Shown here piece by piece: positions 37,077 through 44,765 of a stretch of DNA of 64,000 nt. This DNA is from Allocoleopsis franciscana PCC 7113 (GTDB lineage: Bacteria; Cyanobacteriota; Cyanobacteriia; Cyanobacteriales; Coleofasciculaceae). The position numbers and the translations under genes were made by a program. A model generated the notes under the pieces. It ran no database searches and was not told the origin of the DNA. It was given only the letters and a program-made list of their open reading frames with translations. The stretch lies in assembly GCF_000317515.1 (NCBI RefSeq), contig NC_019738.1:3064001-3128000 (forward strand), in the 5' to 3' direction. Within the stretch, counting starts at the first letter, position 1; every line of letters begins with the position of its first letter.

Positions 37077-37556
37077 GTGAAACACTCCGGTCATATAACT
37101 CATCAACGGCAGCAGCTTTTGGCCGCTTTGGTTTTAACCGTCATTCTACCTTTGGGTGCAGGTATAACCTTTTTAGTTGCCAATGCGGTCTATCCCAATT
37201 TATCTGGCACAGCGAAAGTTCTCAACAACAAGCAGCATGAAGCAATAGCGACTCAGCCGCTACGGGATGGGAGTTTACCAGATTCCGTTGTTCAGGCGGT
37301 CTTACAAGACGCTTCCAGGCGATCGAATTTGCCGAGTCAGGAGTTGAACATTGTCCGCGTACAACAGCGAGATTGGCCTGATGGTTGTTTGGGACTAGCT
37401 CTCTCTGGCATCTTCTGCTCTCAGGCGGTAGTTTCCGGTTGGCAAGTGACAGTGAATGCCGAGCAACAAAGCTTTGTTTATCGCACTGATAATTCAGGTT
37501 CTCTAGTCAAACTGGAAAGCAGCGACTTCAAGAGCAGGCGGGAAGGCAGCACCTAA
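37077..37556 (+). CDS. small exported/membrane-anchored protein, unknown
   Basis: The gene starts at GTG 37077, preceded by AAGGAGAAGCACTATT, a strong ribosome site. The 159-residue product has an N-terminal hydrophobic helix (about 14-37, LLAALVLTVILPLGAGITFLV) acting as anchor or uncleaved signal. An alpha-beta domain of about 100 residues follows, with VVQAVLQDASRRSNLPSQEL and the motif WPDGCLGLA near residue 103, and a second cysteine in IFCSQ. The W.DGCLG motif recurs in small secreted cyanobacterial proteins, as I remember it, but their function is unknown. The two cysteines could form a disulphide. It is followed closely by a tiny lipoprotein frame. Confidence 0.65.
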   Translation: MKHSGHITHQRQQLLAALVLTVILPLGAGITFLVANAVYPNLSGTAKVLNNKQHEAIATQPLRDGSLPDSVVQAVLQDASRRSNLPSQELNIVRVQQRDWPDGCLGLALSGIFCSQAVVSGWQVTVNAEQQSFVYRTDNSGSLVKLESSDFKSRREGST

Positions 37557-37624
37557 AGTTCAAATGTTTCTGCTGCTGGAAATAGACGGAAGTGTTTTTA
37601 TAGCTCCAATTAGAGAAATGTGCT

Positions 37625-37780
37625 ATGCAGTTACGACGAATGATGGGGTTGCTGATTGCAAGCGTGAGCGCCAGTAGCTTACTGTGTGCTGGGTGTAGCC
37701 GACAACGCAACTTCGATGAAGTTGAACCTACTCCTCTCTCCTCATCAACCCACACCCAATATACCAACTCAAAAACGTAA
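37625..37780 (+). CDS. 51-residue putative lipoprotein
   Basis: This frame is short but has a complete lipoprotein export signal: MQLRRMMGLLIASVSASSL, then a lipobox LCAGC with the cysteine at residue 24. Only 27 polar residues follow, rich in Ser and Thr. The ATG at 37625 follows GAGAAATG at a loose distance. It may be a genuine small lipoprotein or the 5' end of a truncated larger gene, since nothing after its stop continues the protein. Confidence 0.45.
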   Translation: MQLRRMMGLLIASVSASSLLCAGCSRQRNFDEVEPTPLSSSTHTQYTNSKT

Positions 37781-37856
37781 GGTTGATGTGTGCCTTTCGC
37801 CTGACTTCGACATGAAGGAATAGAAACCAGAGTGTGTAGGAAAATAAAGGTAAAGT

Positions 37857-38195
37857 ATGTCAGAAAACAGAATTGAAAAACCGATAATACAATTGGAATT
37901 TTTAACAAGAGGAATACGTGTAGCTACTGTTTCTATTTTGAGTTGTTTCTTAACAGTAATTTGCATCGTTCTTGTTGTGGACGTGTCTGAACGTGTTTAC
38001 GGAAGAGAACAGCTCCAAGACACGACTAAGTTTGATTTAATTGGAGTTCTTCTCGCCAGCAGTGCTTTTTTAACGACTGTAGGAGCTGGTTTATCAGCGT
38101 GGTTTGTCATCGATGCCGCTGCCAGGTACAAACAACTAATAGATACAGTAGGCGAATATAAACGACTGTCTGTTGATGATGAACAGAGAAATTGA
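37857..38195 (+). CDS. small two-span membrane protein, unknown
   Basis: The 112-residue product has a charged N-terminus, a hydrophobic helix (about 24-42, VSILSCFLTVICIVLVV), a polar loop with SERVYGREQLQDTTKFD, and a second helix (about 62-86, GVLLASSAFLTTVGAGLSAWFVI). A charged tail, YKQLIDTVGEYKRLS, follows. I recognise no family. AAAGGTAAAGT before the ATG is a plausible ribosome site. A terminator follows about 140 bases after the stop. Confidence 0.5.
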   Translation: MSENRIEKPIIQLEFLTRGIRVATVSILSCFLTVICIVLVVDVSERVYGREQLQDTTKFDLIGVLLASSAFLTTVGAGLSAWFVIDAAARYKQLIDTVGEYKRLSVDDEQRN

Positions 38196-38332
38196 GAACA
38201 CTAGGCGCTAGTGCTGCGATGGTCTTGCCGTACAACTAATCAACTAATTATCATTTTTGTGTCACATTCACTCATTAAGCTTAGAGCGAGAGGATTACAA
38301 GTTAGCCTCACTCATACACACCAAACAAGTTA

Positions 38333-38367
38333 AAACCCGCTCGTTTACTTTGGGCGGGTCTTTGTTT
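38333..38367 (+). terminator. rho-independent terminator
   Basis: ACCCGC at 38335-38340 pairs with GCGGGT at 38354-38359, followed by CTTTGTTT. It lies downstream of the small two-span membrane protein gene. Confidence 0.65.
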
Positions 38368-38407
38368 ATGTCATGCTTACTTAGTCAGTTTATCTGTCAT
38401 CAAACGT

Positions 38408-38797
38408 TCAGTTTTTCAACTGATATCGTACTAGCTTTTTGGTATCTTCACGAGACAATCCTAGTTTTTGAGCAATCCTCGCTTCCACTTGGCTGACTTC
38501 TGTAACTGGAAACTCGAATTCCAACGTTTTGAGTTCGGGATCTGCCGTTTTCACTTCAACAGAAGTGAGTCCCTTATTCTTTTCAATTTCAGCTTTGATG
38601 ACTAGCACAGTGACTGACAGTTGCACCTCTTGTTGTGCATCCGCTTGCAGCTTACTGACTGTGCTGTAGGGTCGGCTTAATACCTGGCTGGTTACAACGT
38701 TACCTCCAAGCCAGAAGATAATTCCCAATAGGGGTAAGGGTAGCCAGAATTCTAGCCACAGAGGACGCAAGGCTTGCAACCAGCGAGGTAAGGACAT
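38408..38797 (-). CDS. membrane-anchored small protein, unknown
   Basis: The 129-residue protein starts MSLPRWLQALRPLWLEFWLP and has one transmembrane helix (about 14-36, with LPLLGIIFWLGGNVV). A predicted extracytoplasmic or cytoplasmic alpha/beta domain follows: VQLSVTVLVIKAEIEKN, then TLEFEFPVTEVSQVEARIAQKLGLS. I recognise no family. The gene runs toward the plus-strand terminator and is divergent from the response regulator gene at 38917, 119 bp away. The two may share a regulatory region. Confidence 0.6.
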   Translation of the reverse strand: MSLPRWLQALRPLWLEFWLPLPLLGIIFWLGGNVVTSQVLSRPYSTVSKLQADAQQEVQLSVTVLVIKAEIEKNKGLTSVEVKTADPELKTLEFEFPVTEVSQVEARIAQKLGLSREDTKKLVRYQLKN

Positions 38798-38916
38798 AAA
38801 GCGATGAGCGATCGCAACTCTAAAATCGTACTGGGGAAAGACGTTCTCCTAAGTCTAACTCTCTATTTTAAGAGGGAAAGCGATTTTCCCACACAGACGA
38901 TTCACAAACGCCATTT

Positions 38917-39591
38917 ATGCGGATATTACTGGTGGAAGACGACCCAGCACAATTGAAACCAATCCAGATGGTTTTGTCGCAAGCTGGATATGTTGTCGAT
39001 GGCGTTGAAGATGGAGAAACCGCCCAATGGCTCCTGTCTCAGAAAGAATATGACTTGTTGATTCTGGACTGGATGTTGCCTGAAATTAGCGGATTAAGCC
39101 TCTGTCGCCAGTATCGACAATCCGGCAAAAGCGCACCTGTACTAATTTTGACTGCCAAAGACGCCATCCCGGATCGAGTGACAGGGTTGGATGCTGGAGC
39201 GGATGACTATTTGGTTAAACCCGCAGACATGGTGGAACTTCTGGCGCGGGTACGAGCGCTGGGACGGCGTTCTCCCGTATGGCAAGGAGACACTCTGCGC
39301 GTCGCCGATCTACAACTGCACCTGACTCGGCTTATGGTTGAGCGAGGACAGGCAACCGTTCAACTATCCAACCAGGAATTTCAGTTGCTAGAGTACCTCA
39401 TGCGTCACCCCCGCCAAATCTTAACCCGTGACCAGATCGAACAAGCTTTATGGGAGTGGGGCACAGAACCCGAAAGCAATGCGATAACTGCCCTAGTACG
39501 CCGCCTGCGGCAGCGTTTGCAGGTAGTGGGTGCCGCGGATTGGATTGAAACTGTTTACGGCAGGGGATATTCCATCAATCCGCCTGAGTAG
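38917..39591 (+). CDS. rppA: OmpR-family response regulator (RppA-like)
   Basis: The 224-residue regulator has a receiver domain (1-120: acidic pair D8-D9, phospho-acceptor D51 in LLILDWMLPE, K at LVKPAD near 101). A winged-helix DNA-binding domain follows (about 128-222), with LSNQEFQLLEYLMRHP and ALVRRLRQRL. It would bind DNA and regulate transcription when phosphorylated. It resembles RppA of cyanobacteria, which acts with the sensor RppB in redox or metal responses; that specific name is tentative. The expected partner kinase is at 40567-41868, separated by a cupin gene. Confidence 0.85.
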   Translation: MRILLVEDDPAQLKPIQMVLSQAGYVVDGVEDGETAQWLLSQKEYDLLILDWMLPEISGLSLCRQYRQSGKSAPVLILTAKDAIPDRVTGLDAGADDYLVKPADMVELLARVRALGRRSPVWQGDTLRVADLQLHLTRLMVERGQATVQLSNQEFQLLEYLMRHPRQILTRDQIEQALWEWGTEPESNAITALVRRLRQRLQVVGAADWIETVYGRGYSINPPE

Positions 39592-39818
39592 CCGTTGCGC
39601 TTTGGACTAAGGAGGTGTTTTTTTGAAACAGGGAAAGCAGGAGAAGAATTTTCTTGTGAATAACAGTAAAGACTTCTACCTTAACCTGAGTTCGGGATAA
39701 GGAAAGGGACAGGTAGTAAGCTGAAAATAACGTCAAATCCAGCATCTGTCCTATGTTTAGTTTAGATGCTTTATTGTGGTGTTCAGACCGTTTGCCAACT
39801 TGATAGAAGGACATCAAC

Positions 39819-40316
39819 GTGACTGATGAACAACATTCTCTGCTGAAAGCAGCAGACATTAATTCAATGGATACGTTTGAGTTTCATCATCCGCTCAATC
39901 CCAATTCAGAAATTTATTTACGGTTCCTTGGGCGTGCTGTCGGTCTTAAACGCATTGGTGTGACGATTGCTCGTGTACCTCCGGGTAAGGAATCTTTCAT
40001 CTTCCACGCTCACCAGAATGAAGAAGAATGGGTTTACATCTTGTCAGGTCGAGGTATTGCGGAAATTGGAGATATGGAATACGAAGTTGAACCAGGAGAC
40101 TTCATGGGATTTGGGCTACCCCAACAACCCCATCATCTTCGTAATCCATTTGATGAAGACCTTGTATACCTCATAGGTGGAGAAGCAGGACGCTTAGATG
40201 TTGGCGTTTTTCCTCGGCTTGGTAAACGGGTGATTAGCGATAGTGAGTCAGCTTACATAGTTGATGAGTCAGCACTTCAACTTTTTTGGAGCAGCAAGCA
40301 ATCTGCTGAGGATTGA
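39819..40316 (+). CDS. cupin-domain protein
   Basis: The gene starts at GTG 39819 after GAAGGACATCAAC. The 165-residue product carries a single cupin barrel: motif 1 FHAHQNEEEWVYILSGRG (about residues 65-82, histidines and glutamates for a metal) and motif 2 with PGDFMGFGLPQQPHHLRNP (about 95-113). These metal-binding proteins range from sugar isomerases and dioxygenases to sensors, and no substrate can be assigned. It lies between a response regulator and a sensor kinase gene and is followed by a terminator, suggesting it is expressed with the regulator. Confidence 0.85.
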   Translation: MTDEQHSLLKAADINSMDTFEFHHPLNPNSEIYLRFLGRAVGLKRIGVTIARVPPGKESFIFHAHQNEEEWVYILSGRGIAEIGDMEYEVEPGDFMGFGLPQQPHHLRNPFDEDLVYLIGGEAGRLDVGVFPRLGKRVISDSESAYIVDESALQLFWSSKQSAED

Positions 40317-40466
40317 TGCTTACTGGAGTGGTTACGACATAACATTTCAAATGCAGTTTTCTCTTCTTTTTATACGAGTACAAACGCCCTGATTCTTTAA
40401 TTACCCCACTTCATTTAGTCTAAAGTCCAGTAAATGACATTGACTGAGATATCATAGTGAACTACT

Positions 40467-40497
40467 AAACACCGACCCTTACGGGCACGGTGTTTTT
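40467..40497 (+). terminator. rho-independent terminator after cupin gene
   Basis: An eight-pair stem, AAACACCG with CGGTGTTT, encloses an inner CCC..GGG pairing and runs into a T-rich end, GTTTTTAAT. It separates the regulator-cupin unit from the sensor kinase gene. Confidence 0.8.
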
Positions 40498-40524
40498 AAT
40501 TTACCTTAGCTGCCCCTGCCATCA

Positions 40525-40555
40525 TTTTGACTTTTGACTTTTGACTTTTGACTTT
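40525..40555 (+). repeat. heptamer tandem repeat (TTTTGAC)4
   Basis: Four exact copies of TTTTGAC plus a partial copy. This is a classic short tandemly repeated repetitive element of filamentous cyanobacteria. It ends twelve bases before the sensor kinase ATG, occupying the position of its promoter and leader. Confidence 0.85.
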
Positions 40556-40566
40556 GCCTGCCCCCC

Positions 40567-41868
40567 ATGTTTAATCAGAGCCGTCGCAATCTTGCTCGTT
40601 GGTTTACCCTTTCGATGGGAAGTATCCTGGTCGTCTTTGCAGGCGTAATCTATTACCAGAAAGCTGCCGACGAGCTAGAAGAACTAGATCGATTGCTCTA
40701 CACCAAAACTCGCGTGATGGCAGCAGGCGTAGAGTCTGAAGTTCGTCAGGGTCAGTGGCAGGTGAATCTGGAAAATGTGCCACTTTTGGGGAGTAATCCA
40801 CCGTTACCGACGACTGAGATAGTGTATGCGCGTTGGTACAGTCCCAAAAGGAAATTAATGCAATTTTTTGGCACGACTCCCCCAGAGCGGCTAACAGTGG
40901 CAGATGAATTTCAAACCATCAAGACCACCAACGAGCCAATAGGGACAATGCCTTCAGAAGTTTGGCTCCGTCAAGTCACGCTACCTGTCGAGCAAGCGGG
41001 GTCAGTCATTGGTTATCTTCAGGTAGCGATGCCGATGACTCCCGTCCAAGAATCTCTAAGAGAGTTCCTGCTATCCTTGACGCTCTTGGTGCCTGTAGCT
41101 TTAGGAATGATTGGGCTTACAGGTTGGGTGTTAGGAGGATTGGCGATGCAGCCAATTCGCGACAGCTACAATCAACTCCAGCGCTTCACGTCTAATGCAT
41201 CCCATGAGTTGCGTACTCCCTTAGCGGCAGTTCTCAGTAATGCTCAGGTTGGGTTACTGGTTCCTCTCGACCCACAGCAGCAACGCAATCACTTGGAGCA
41301 GATTGTAGAGGCAGCTAAGTCTATGAGTACCTTGGTTAGCAATCTGCTGCTTCTTGCTCGTCATTCAGGACGACTAGCCCCTGAATCCTTAAAAGAGGTT
41401 GACTTAACCAGCTTGCTCAAGGAGCAAGCAGACTTTTACTCCAGTCAAGCTGCCGAAAAACAATTGAGTTTGAAGAGCGATTTACCTGAGCAACCAGTTA
41501 AATTGGAAGCAGAGCCAGACCTTTTGCGTCAGGCAGTCGAGAATTTGCTCAGCAATGCCTATAAATATACACCAGCAGGCGGTTCAGTGCAGTTGCGTCT
41601 GTTTACCCAATCCCGGCAGGCGGTGATTCAAGTATCAGACAGTGGTATTGGGATTCCTCAAGCCGATTTGCCCCATATTTTTGAACGGTTCTATCGGGTG
41701 GATACAAAGCAATCGCGGCAAGCGGGGGGTTTTGGTTTGGGGTTAGCGATCGCAAAACAGCTTGTTGAAGCTCATGGCGGTCAGATTAGCGTTACCAGCG
41801 TTGTTGGACAAGGCTCCACCTTTCAAATCGAACTGCATACCCGGAAAGTGACAGAGGAGGGTTACTAA
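40567..41868 (+). CDS. rppB: membrane sensor histidine kinase (RppB-like)
   Basis: The 433-residue kinase has two transmembrane helices (about 14-30 and 168-195) enclosing an extracytoplasmic sensor domain of about 135 residues. A short linker, then a HisKA domain with H213 in NASHELRTPLA, and a HATPase domain follow. The latter has an N-box (LLSNAYKYTPAGG), a G1 box (DSGIGIPQ) and a G2 box (GGFGLGLAIAKQ). No typical HAMP linker is evident. It probably phosphorylates the OmpR-family regulator at 38917; the RppB name is tentative. The ATG at 40567 is preceded by a C-rich string and no ribosome site, which is odd given the adjacent heptamer repeat. Confidence 0.85.
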   Translation: MFNQSRRNLARWFTLSMGSILVVFAGVIYYQKAADELEELDRLLYTKTRVMAAGVESEVRQGQWQVNLENVPLLGSNPPLPTTEIVYARWYSPKRKLMQFFGTTPPERLTVADEFQTIKTTNEPIGTMPSEVWLRQVTLPVEQAGSVIGYLQVAMPMTPVQESLREFLLSLTLLVPVALGMIGLTGWVLGGLAMQPIRDSYNQLQRFTSNASHELRTPLAAVLSNAQVGLLVPLDPQQQRNHLEQIVEAAKSMSTLVSNLLLLARHSGRLAPESLKEVDLTSLLKEQADFYSSQAAEKQLSLKSDLPEQPVKLEAEPDLLRQAVENLLSNAYKYTPAGGSVQLRLFTQSRQAVIQVSDSGIGIPQADLPHIFERFYRVDTKQSRQAGGFGLGLAIAKQLVEAHGGQISVTSVVGQGSTFQIELHTRKVTEEGY

Positions 41869-41912
41869 ACTTTACAGGACTCTCCATCTTTCGCGAACTA
41901 CAAATTGTTGCG

Positions 41913-42431
41913 CTAACCCTTGTGCCGTTTTTTCTTCGCTCGACATCGCAGTGTTTGCGCTAGTAATTCGGCTTCCCGTTCCGCTTGGAATAAATCCACC
42001 GTTCGTGATGTGATCACAAATGACCCAGAGGATTTTTGTTGAATGAGCGGGATATGTACAGCTTGGTACTGACAAATATCCGCGATCGCACTCGTTGGTT
42101 CCTGCATGGCCTGAAAGGCTTTCCAATCTTGGTTCACTTCAGACGCGATCGCTTTAAACTCAAATGCCGCCGCTTCTAACTCGGCTGCAAGCTGATTGAT
42201 CCGTTCTGCCTGATTCTTCAACTGCCTCAACCCCTGAGTTGTTCGCTGCCGTAGCCCTTCTGGAGGTGAACTAATTGGAAAAGACAACAACGATTTTTGG
42301 TAAACCTTAGCCTTTTGTGGCAACGATTCCACAGCTACGGGCTGCAATGCTTTCTTTTTAAACACAGGATGCCGATTCAGTTGAATGCACTTAGTCCGAA
42401 CAAGTTGAATTCCGGCTTTTAGTTCTTTCAT
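41913..42431 (-). CDS. unknown basic, coiled-coil-prone protein
   Basis: The 172-residue product is rich in Gln, Lys and Ala. It has a long predicted helix or coil (about 60-115, LRQRTTQGLRQLKNQAERIN then QLAAELEAAAFEFKAIASEV) and a strongly basic C-terminus (RCRAKKKRHKG). I recognise no family. No membrane segment or enzyme motif is visible. It runs convergent with the sensor kinase gene and divergent from the thioredoxin-fold gene. The basic tail suggests nucleic-acid or membrane association (inference). Confidence 0.55.
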   Translation of the reverse strand: MKELKAGIQLVRTKCIQLNRHPVFKKKALQPVAVESLPQKAKVYQKSLLSFPISSPPEGLRQRTTQGLRQLKNQAERINQLAAELEAAAFEFKAIASEVNQDWKAFQAMQEPTSAIADICQYQAVHIPLIQQKSSGSFVITSRTVDLFQAEREAELLAQTLRCRAKKKRHKG

Positions 42432-42557
42432 GGCGAGAAAGGGGGTACGTGGCTCAGGCTCTTAATCAGTACATTTGTACTATAAAATAGCCAAAATAGC
42501 AAAGAAGTTCCCAATTCCGCCTTTCCCCCTTGCTCCAGGAAGCTAGGGGGGTCAACA

Positions 42558-43148
42558 ATGAAAGAGAAACGAACTCCTAAACCGATGGCGCTTACCCCCT
42601 CAACCATGTTGCCCCTAGGCACCACAGCCCCAAATTTTCAATTGTCAGATGTTGTATCTGGCAAAACCATCTCCTTGGATACCTTTACGGGTAAGCAGGC
42701 ATTATTAGTCATGTTCATTTGCCGCCACTGCCCCTTCGTGAAGCATGTACAAGCGGAACTAGCGAAGATTGGCCAAGATTATGTGAATGCGAATGTCGGT
42801 ATTGTGGCAATTAGCGCCAATGATGCTGAAAATTACCCCGATGACGCCCCTGAGAAGCTCAAACAAATGGCAAACGAACTAGGATTCACTTTCCCGTTTT
42901 GTTACGACGAAAGCCAGGAAACCGCCAAAGCTTATACGGCTGCTTGTACTCCAGATTTCTTTCTGTTTGATGGGGATCGCCAGCTAGTCTATCGAGGTCA
43001 GCTAGATGACAGCCGTCCCAGCAACAATAAACCTGTCACAGGTCAAGATCTACGTTCTGCCCTTGATGCCGTACTGGCTTCTCAACCTGTTAACCTTGAC
43101 CAAAAGCCCAGTATTGGCTGCAACATCAAGTGGAAGCCAGGAAAATAA
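42558..43148 (+). CDS. thioredoxin-fold (AhpC/TSA-like) redox protein
   Basis: The 196-residue protein shows the peroxiredoxin/TlpA pattern: an APNFQLSDVVSGKTISL strand-helix start, then CRHCPFVKHV with the CxxC pair C55 and C58, then ACTPDFFLFD with the cis-proline loop near 140. It probably reduces disulphides or peroxides in the cytosol, as no signal peptide is seen. The start at 42558 follows an AGGGGGG purine run at proper distance. An internal ATG nine codons later would also keep the fold. Single gene. Confidence 0.88.
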   Translation: MKEKRTPKPMALTPSTMLPLGTTAPNFQLSDVVSGKTISLDTFTGKQALLVMFICRHCPFVKHVQAELAKIGQDYVNANVGIVAISANDAENYPDDAPEKLKQMANELGFTFPFCYDESQETAKAYTAACTPDFFLFDGDRQLVYRGQLDDSRPSNNKPVTGQDLRSALDAVLASQPVNLDQKPSIGCNIKWKPGK

Positions 43149-43559
43149 AGTATGAAGTCGGTTTATCCTTGGTTATATCCTTGATATTTCATCGTTTAAC
43201 TTTCAGCATTCAGTTGACATATTTTTGTCCATTTCAAAGTTTAGAGGACTTTAACTTAACATTAAGTTTGTAACGCAGTGATTCATGAAAAACTTGGTCG
43301 GAAGCATTAATTCTATCCTGATATTTTGACCAACTTTTAACAGTTACGTGGCTTCTAAATGGGTCTGAATTGTCTAATTATTGTCGCAATTGTTCCATCA
43401 CAGCTTGCGGAATTGCAGGTTTTCTGCGTTAGTTTTTTTTAGCTGTCGCCATAAAGTTTAGGACTTTCTTTAACGGCTGAAACGAGCATGTACCAGCCTA
43501 CTGCCTACTGCCTACTCCTGCGGAGAACGCTGCGCGAACTGGCTTCTGCCTTATTACCC
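43149..43559. other. intergenic region with heptamer repeats
   Basis: No gene is supported. CCTACTGCCTACTGCCTACTCC at about 43497-43518 is a seven-base tandem repeat (CTACTGC). Repeat-like GCGGAGAACGCTGCGCG text follows at 43520-43536. These bases lie in frame with the next gene but read as repeat sequence rather than protein. Confidence 0.5.
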
Positions 43560-44621
43560 ATGGGAAAGAAAAAAGGAAAACATAAAAAGGCAAAAACGAA
43601 GACAACCTTTCTCGGCATACTGGTTGCCGTTGTCTTGTGCACAATGTTGGCTTACTTGAGCGGGTGTAGTGAACAACCCACCCATACCGAACTGGAGAGA
43701 TTACGGCAAGAAGCGATCGCAGAAAATTATCAGATCGCAGCACTCCACGAGAAACAGCAAGCCAAGCCGAATTGGCAATTCACGGTTCACGGTCGAACTG
43801 CACTTGGTCAACCCATACCGTTGAGCTGGTCAAAAGTGAAAACCCTAGCGATGACGTCCGTCTGGACAACCGATCCTCACCATACCAGCGATTCCCAGGC
43901 AATTTTCCACTTTCGTGGCGTCGCCGTCTCCACACTGCTCGATGAGTTTGGGGTTGCACCCAATGTCAAAGATATTACCTTTGTTGCCTATGACGCCTAC
44001 CGCTCAACCGTGACGCTCAACGATGTACGCCAATACCCCATTATCCTTGCCCTAGAGCGCAATCATAAAAAAATTTCTCGGAGTGATGGAGGCCCCCTTT
44101 ACTTAGTCTTTCCTCAGACTAAATTCCCGCAGCTTCGGCAGAAATATTTTGATCGCTTTTGGGTCTTTTACATCACCGATATGGTTGTTGGTACTGAGCC
44201 AATCCAACTCCAAGTAGGCAAGCAAATTTTAGATGCCGCTGCCATTAGCAAACTGCCACACATTACTATTGAAGAGACTGTTGGATATCGCATTGGTTGG
44301 CCTGCCAATAAAGTCAAACTCTATGGCGTGCGTTTGAGCGACGTTCTTGACGCCGCAGAACTGAAACTTTCTCGACGGAGTGTCGTTATTGTGCGGGGCA
44401 AAGCTCCCATTGATCGCAGCCGCGCTAATCCAATCCGCCTTGAGGCGGCTGATCTCAAGCGGTGCGATATTTTACTGGCAACCCACTGGGGCGACGAGCA
44501 GATGCCTATTCCTGCAAGCATGGGGGGGCCTATGACTCTTGCCTTCTCTTCGGCCTGCCAAACCCCGTCTGATGCTCGGCGCTGGGTTACCTTCGTAGAG
44601 GAGCTTGAGGTGACACAATGA
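43560..44621 (+). CDS. lipoprotein with duplicated molybdopterin-oxidoreductase-like domain
   Basis: The ATG at 43560 is chosen because the upstream frame runs through a tandem repeat. The 353-residue product has a very basic start (GKKKGKHKKAKTK), a hydrophobic helix and a lipobox-like YLSGC at about residue 36. Two similar beta-rich units follow: FRGVAVSTLLDEFGV (about 110) with SDGGPLYLVFP, and YGVRLSDVLDAAEL (about 260) with ASMGGPMTLAF. This repeated pattern matches the sulphite-oxidase-type 'oxidoreductase molybdopterin-binding' fold, but no cofactor-ligating cysteine is obvious in either unit. It may be a non-catalytic sensor or binding protein. It lies 144 bp upstream of a membrane adenylate cyclase and is possibly co-transcribed with it. 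Confidence 0.65.
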   Translation: MGKKKGKHKKAKTKTTFLGILVAVVLCTMLAYLSGCSEQPTHTELERLRQEAIAENYQIAALHEKQQAKPNWQFTVHGRTALGQPIPLSWSKVKTLAMTSVWTTDPHHTSDSQAIFHFRGVAVSTLLDEFGVAPNVKDITFVAYDAYRSTVTLNDVRQYPIILALERNHKKISRSDGGPLYLVFPQTKFPQLRQKYFDRFWVFYITDMVVGTEPIQLQVGKQILDAAAISKLPHITIEETVGYRIGWPANKVKLYGVRLSDVLDAAELKLSRRSVVIVRGKAPIDRSRANPIRLEAADLKRCDILLATHWGDEQMPIPASMGGPMTLAFSSACQTPSDARRWVTFVEELEVTQ

Positions 44622-44765
44622 TTCGGAGTGGTTTGGTAATCGGTAATGGGTCATCGGTAATGGGTCATCAATCACTTTGGCTAGACATAATTGGCTAGCA
44701 GGAATCACGACAATCCACTCGCCAATTTCCAATTCCCAGACATTTCCCAAACAATTCAAAACTCT

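Noticed and set aside
43488-43559. 24-residue N-terminal extension of the molybdopterin-like lipoprotein
   Set aside because: The extension is encoded by tandem heptamers and dispersed repeat text and has no ribosome site.
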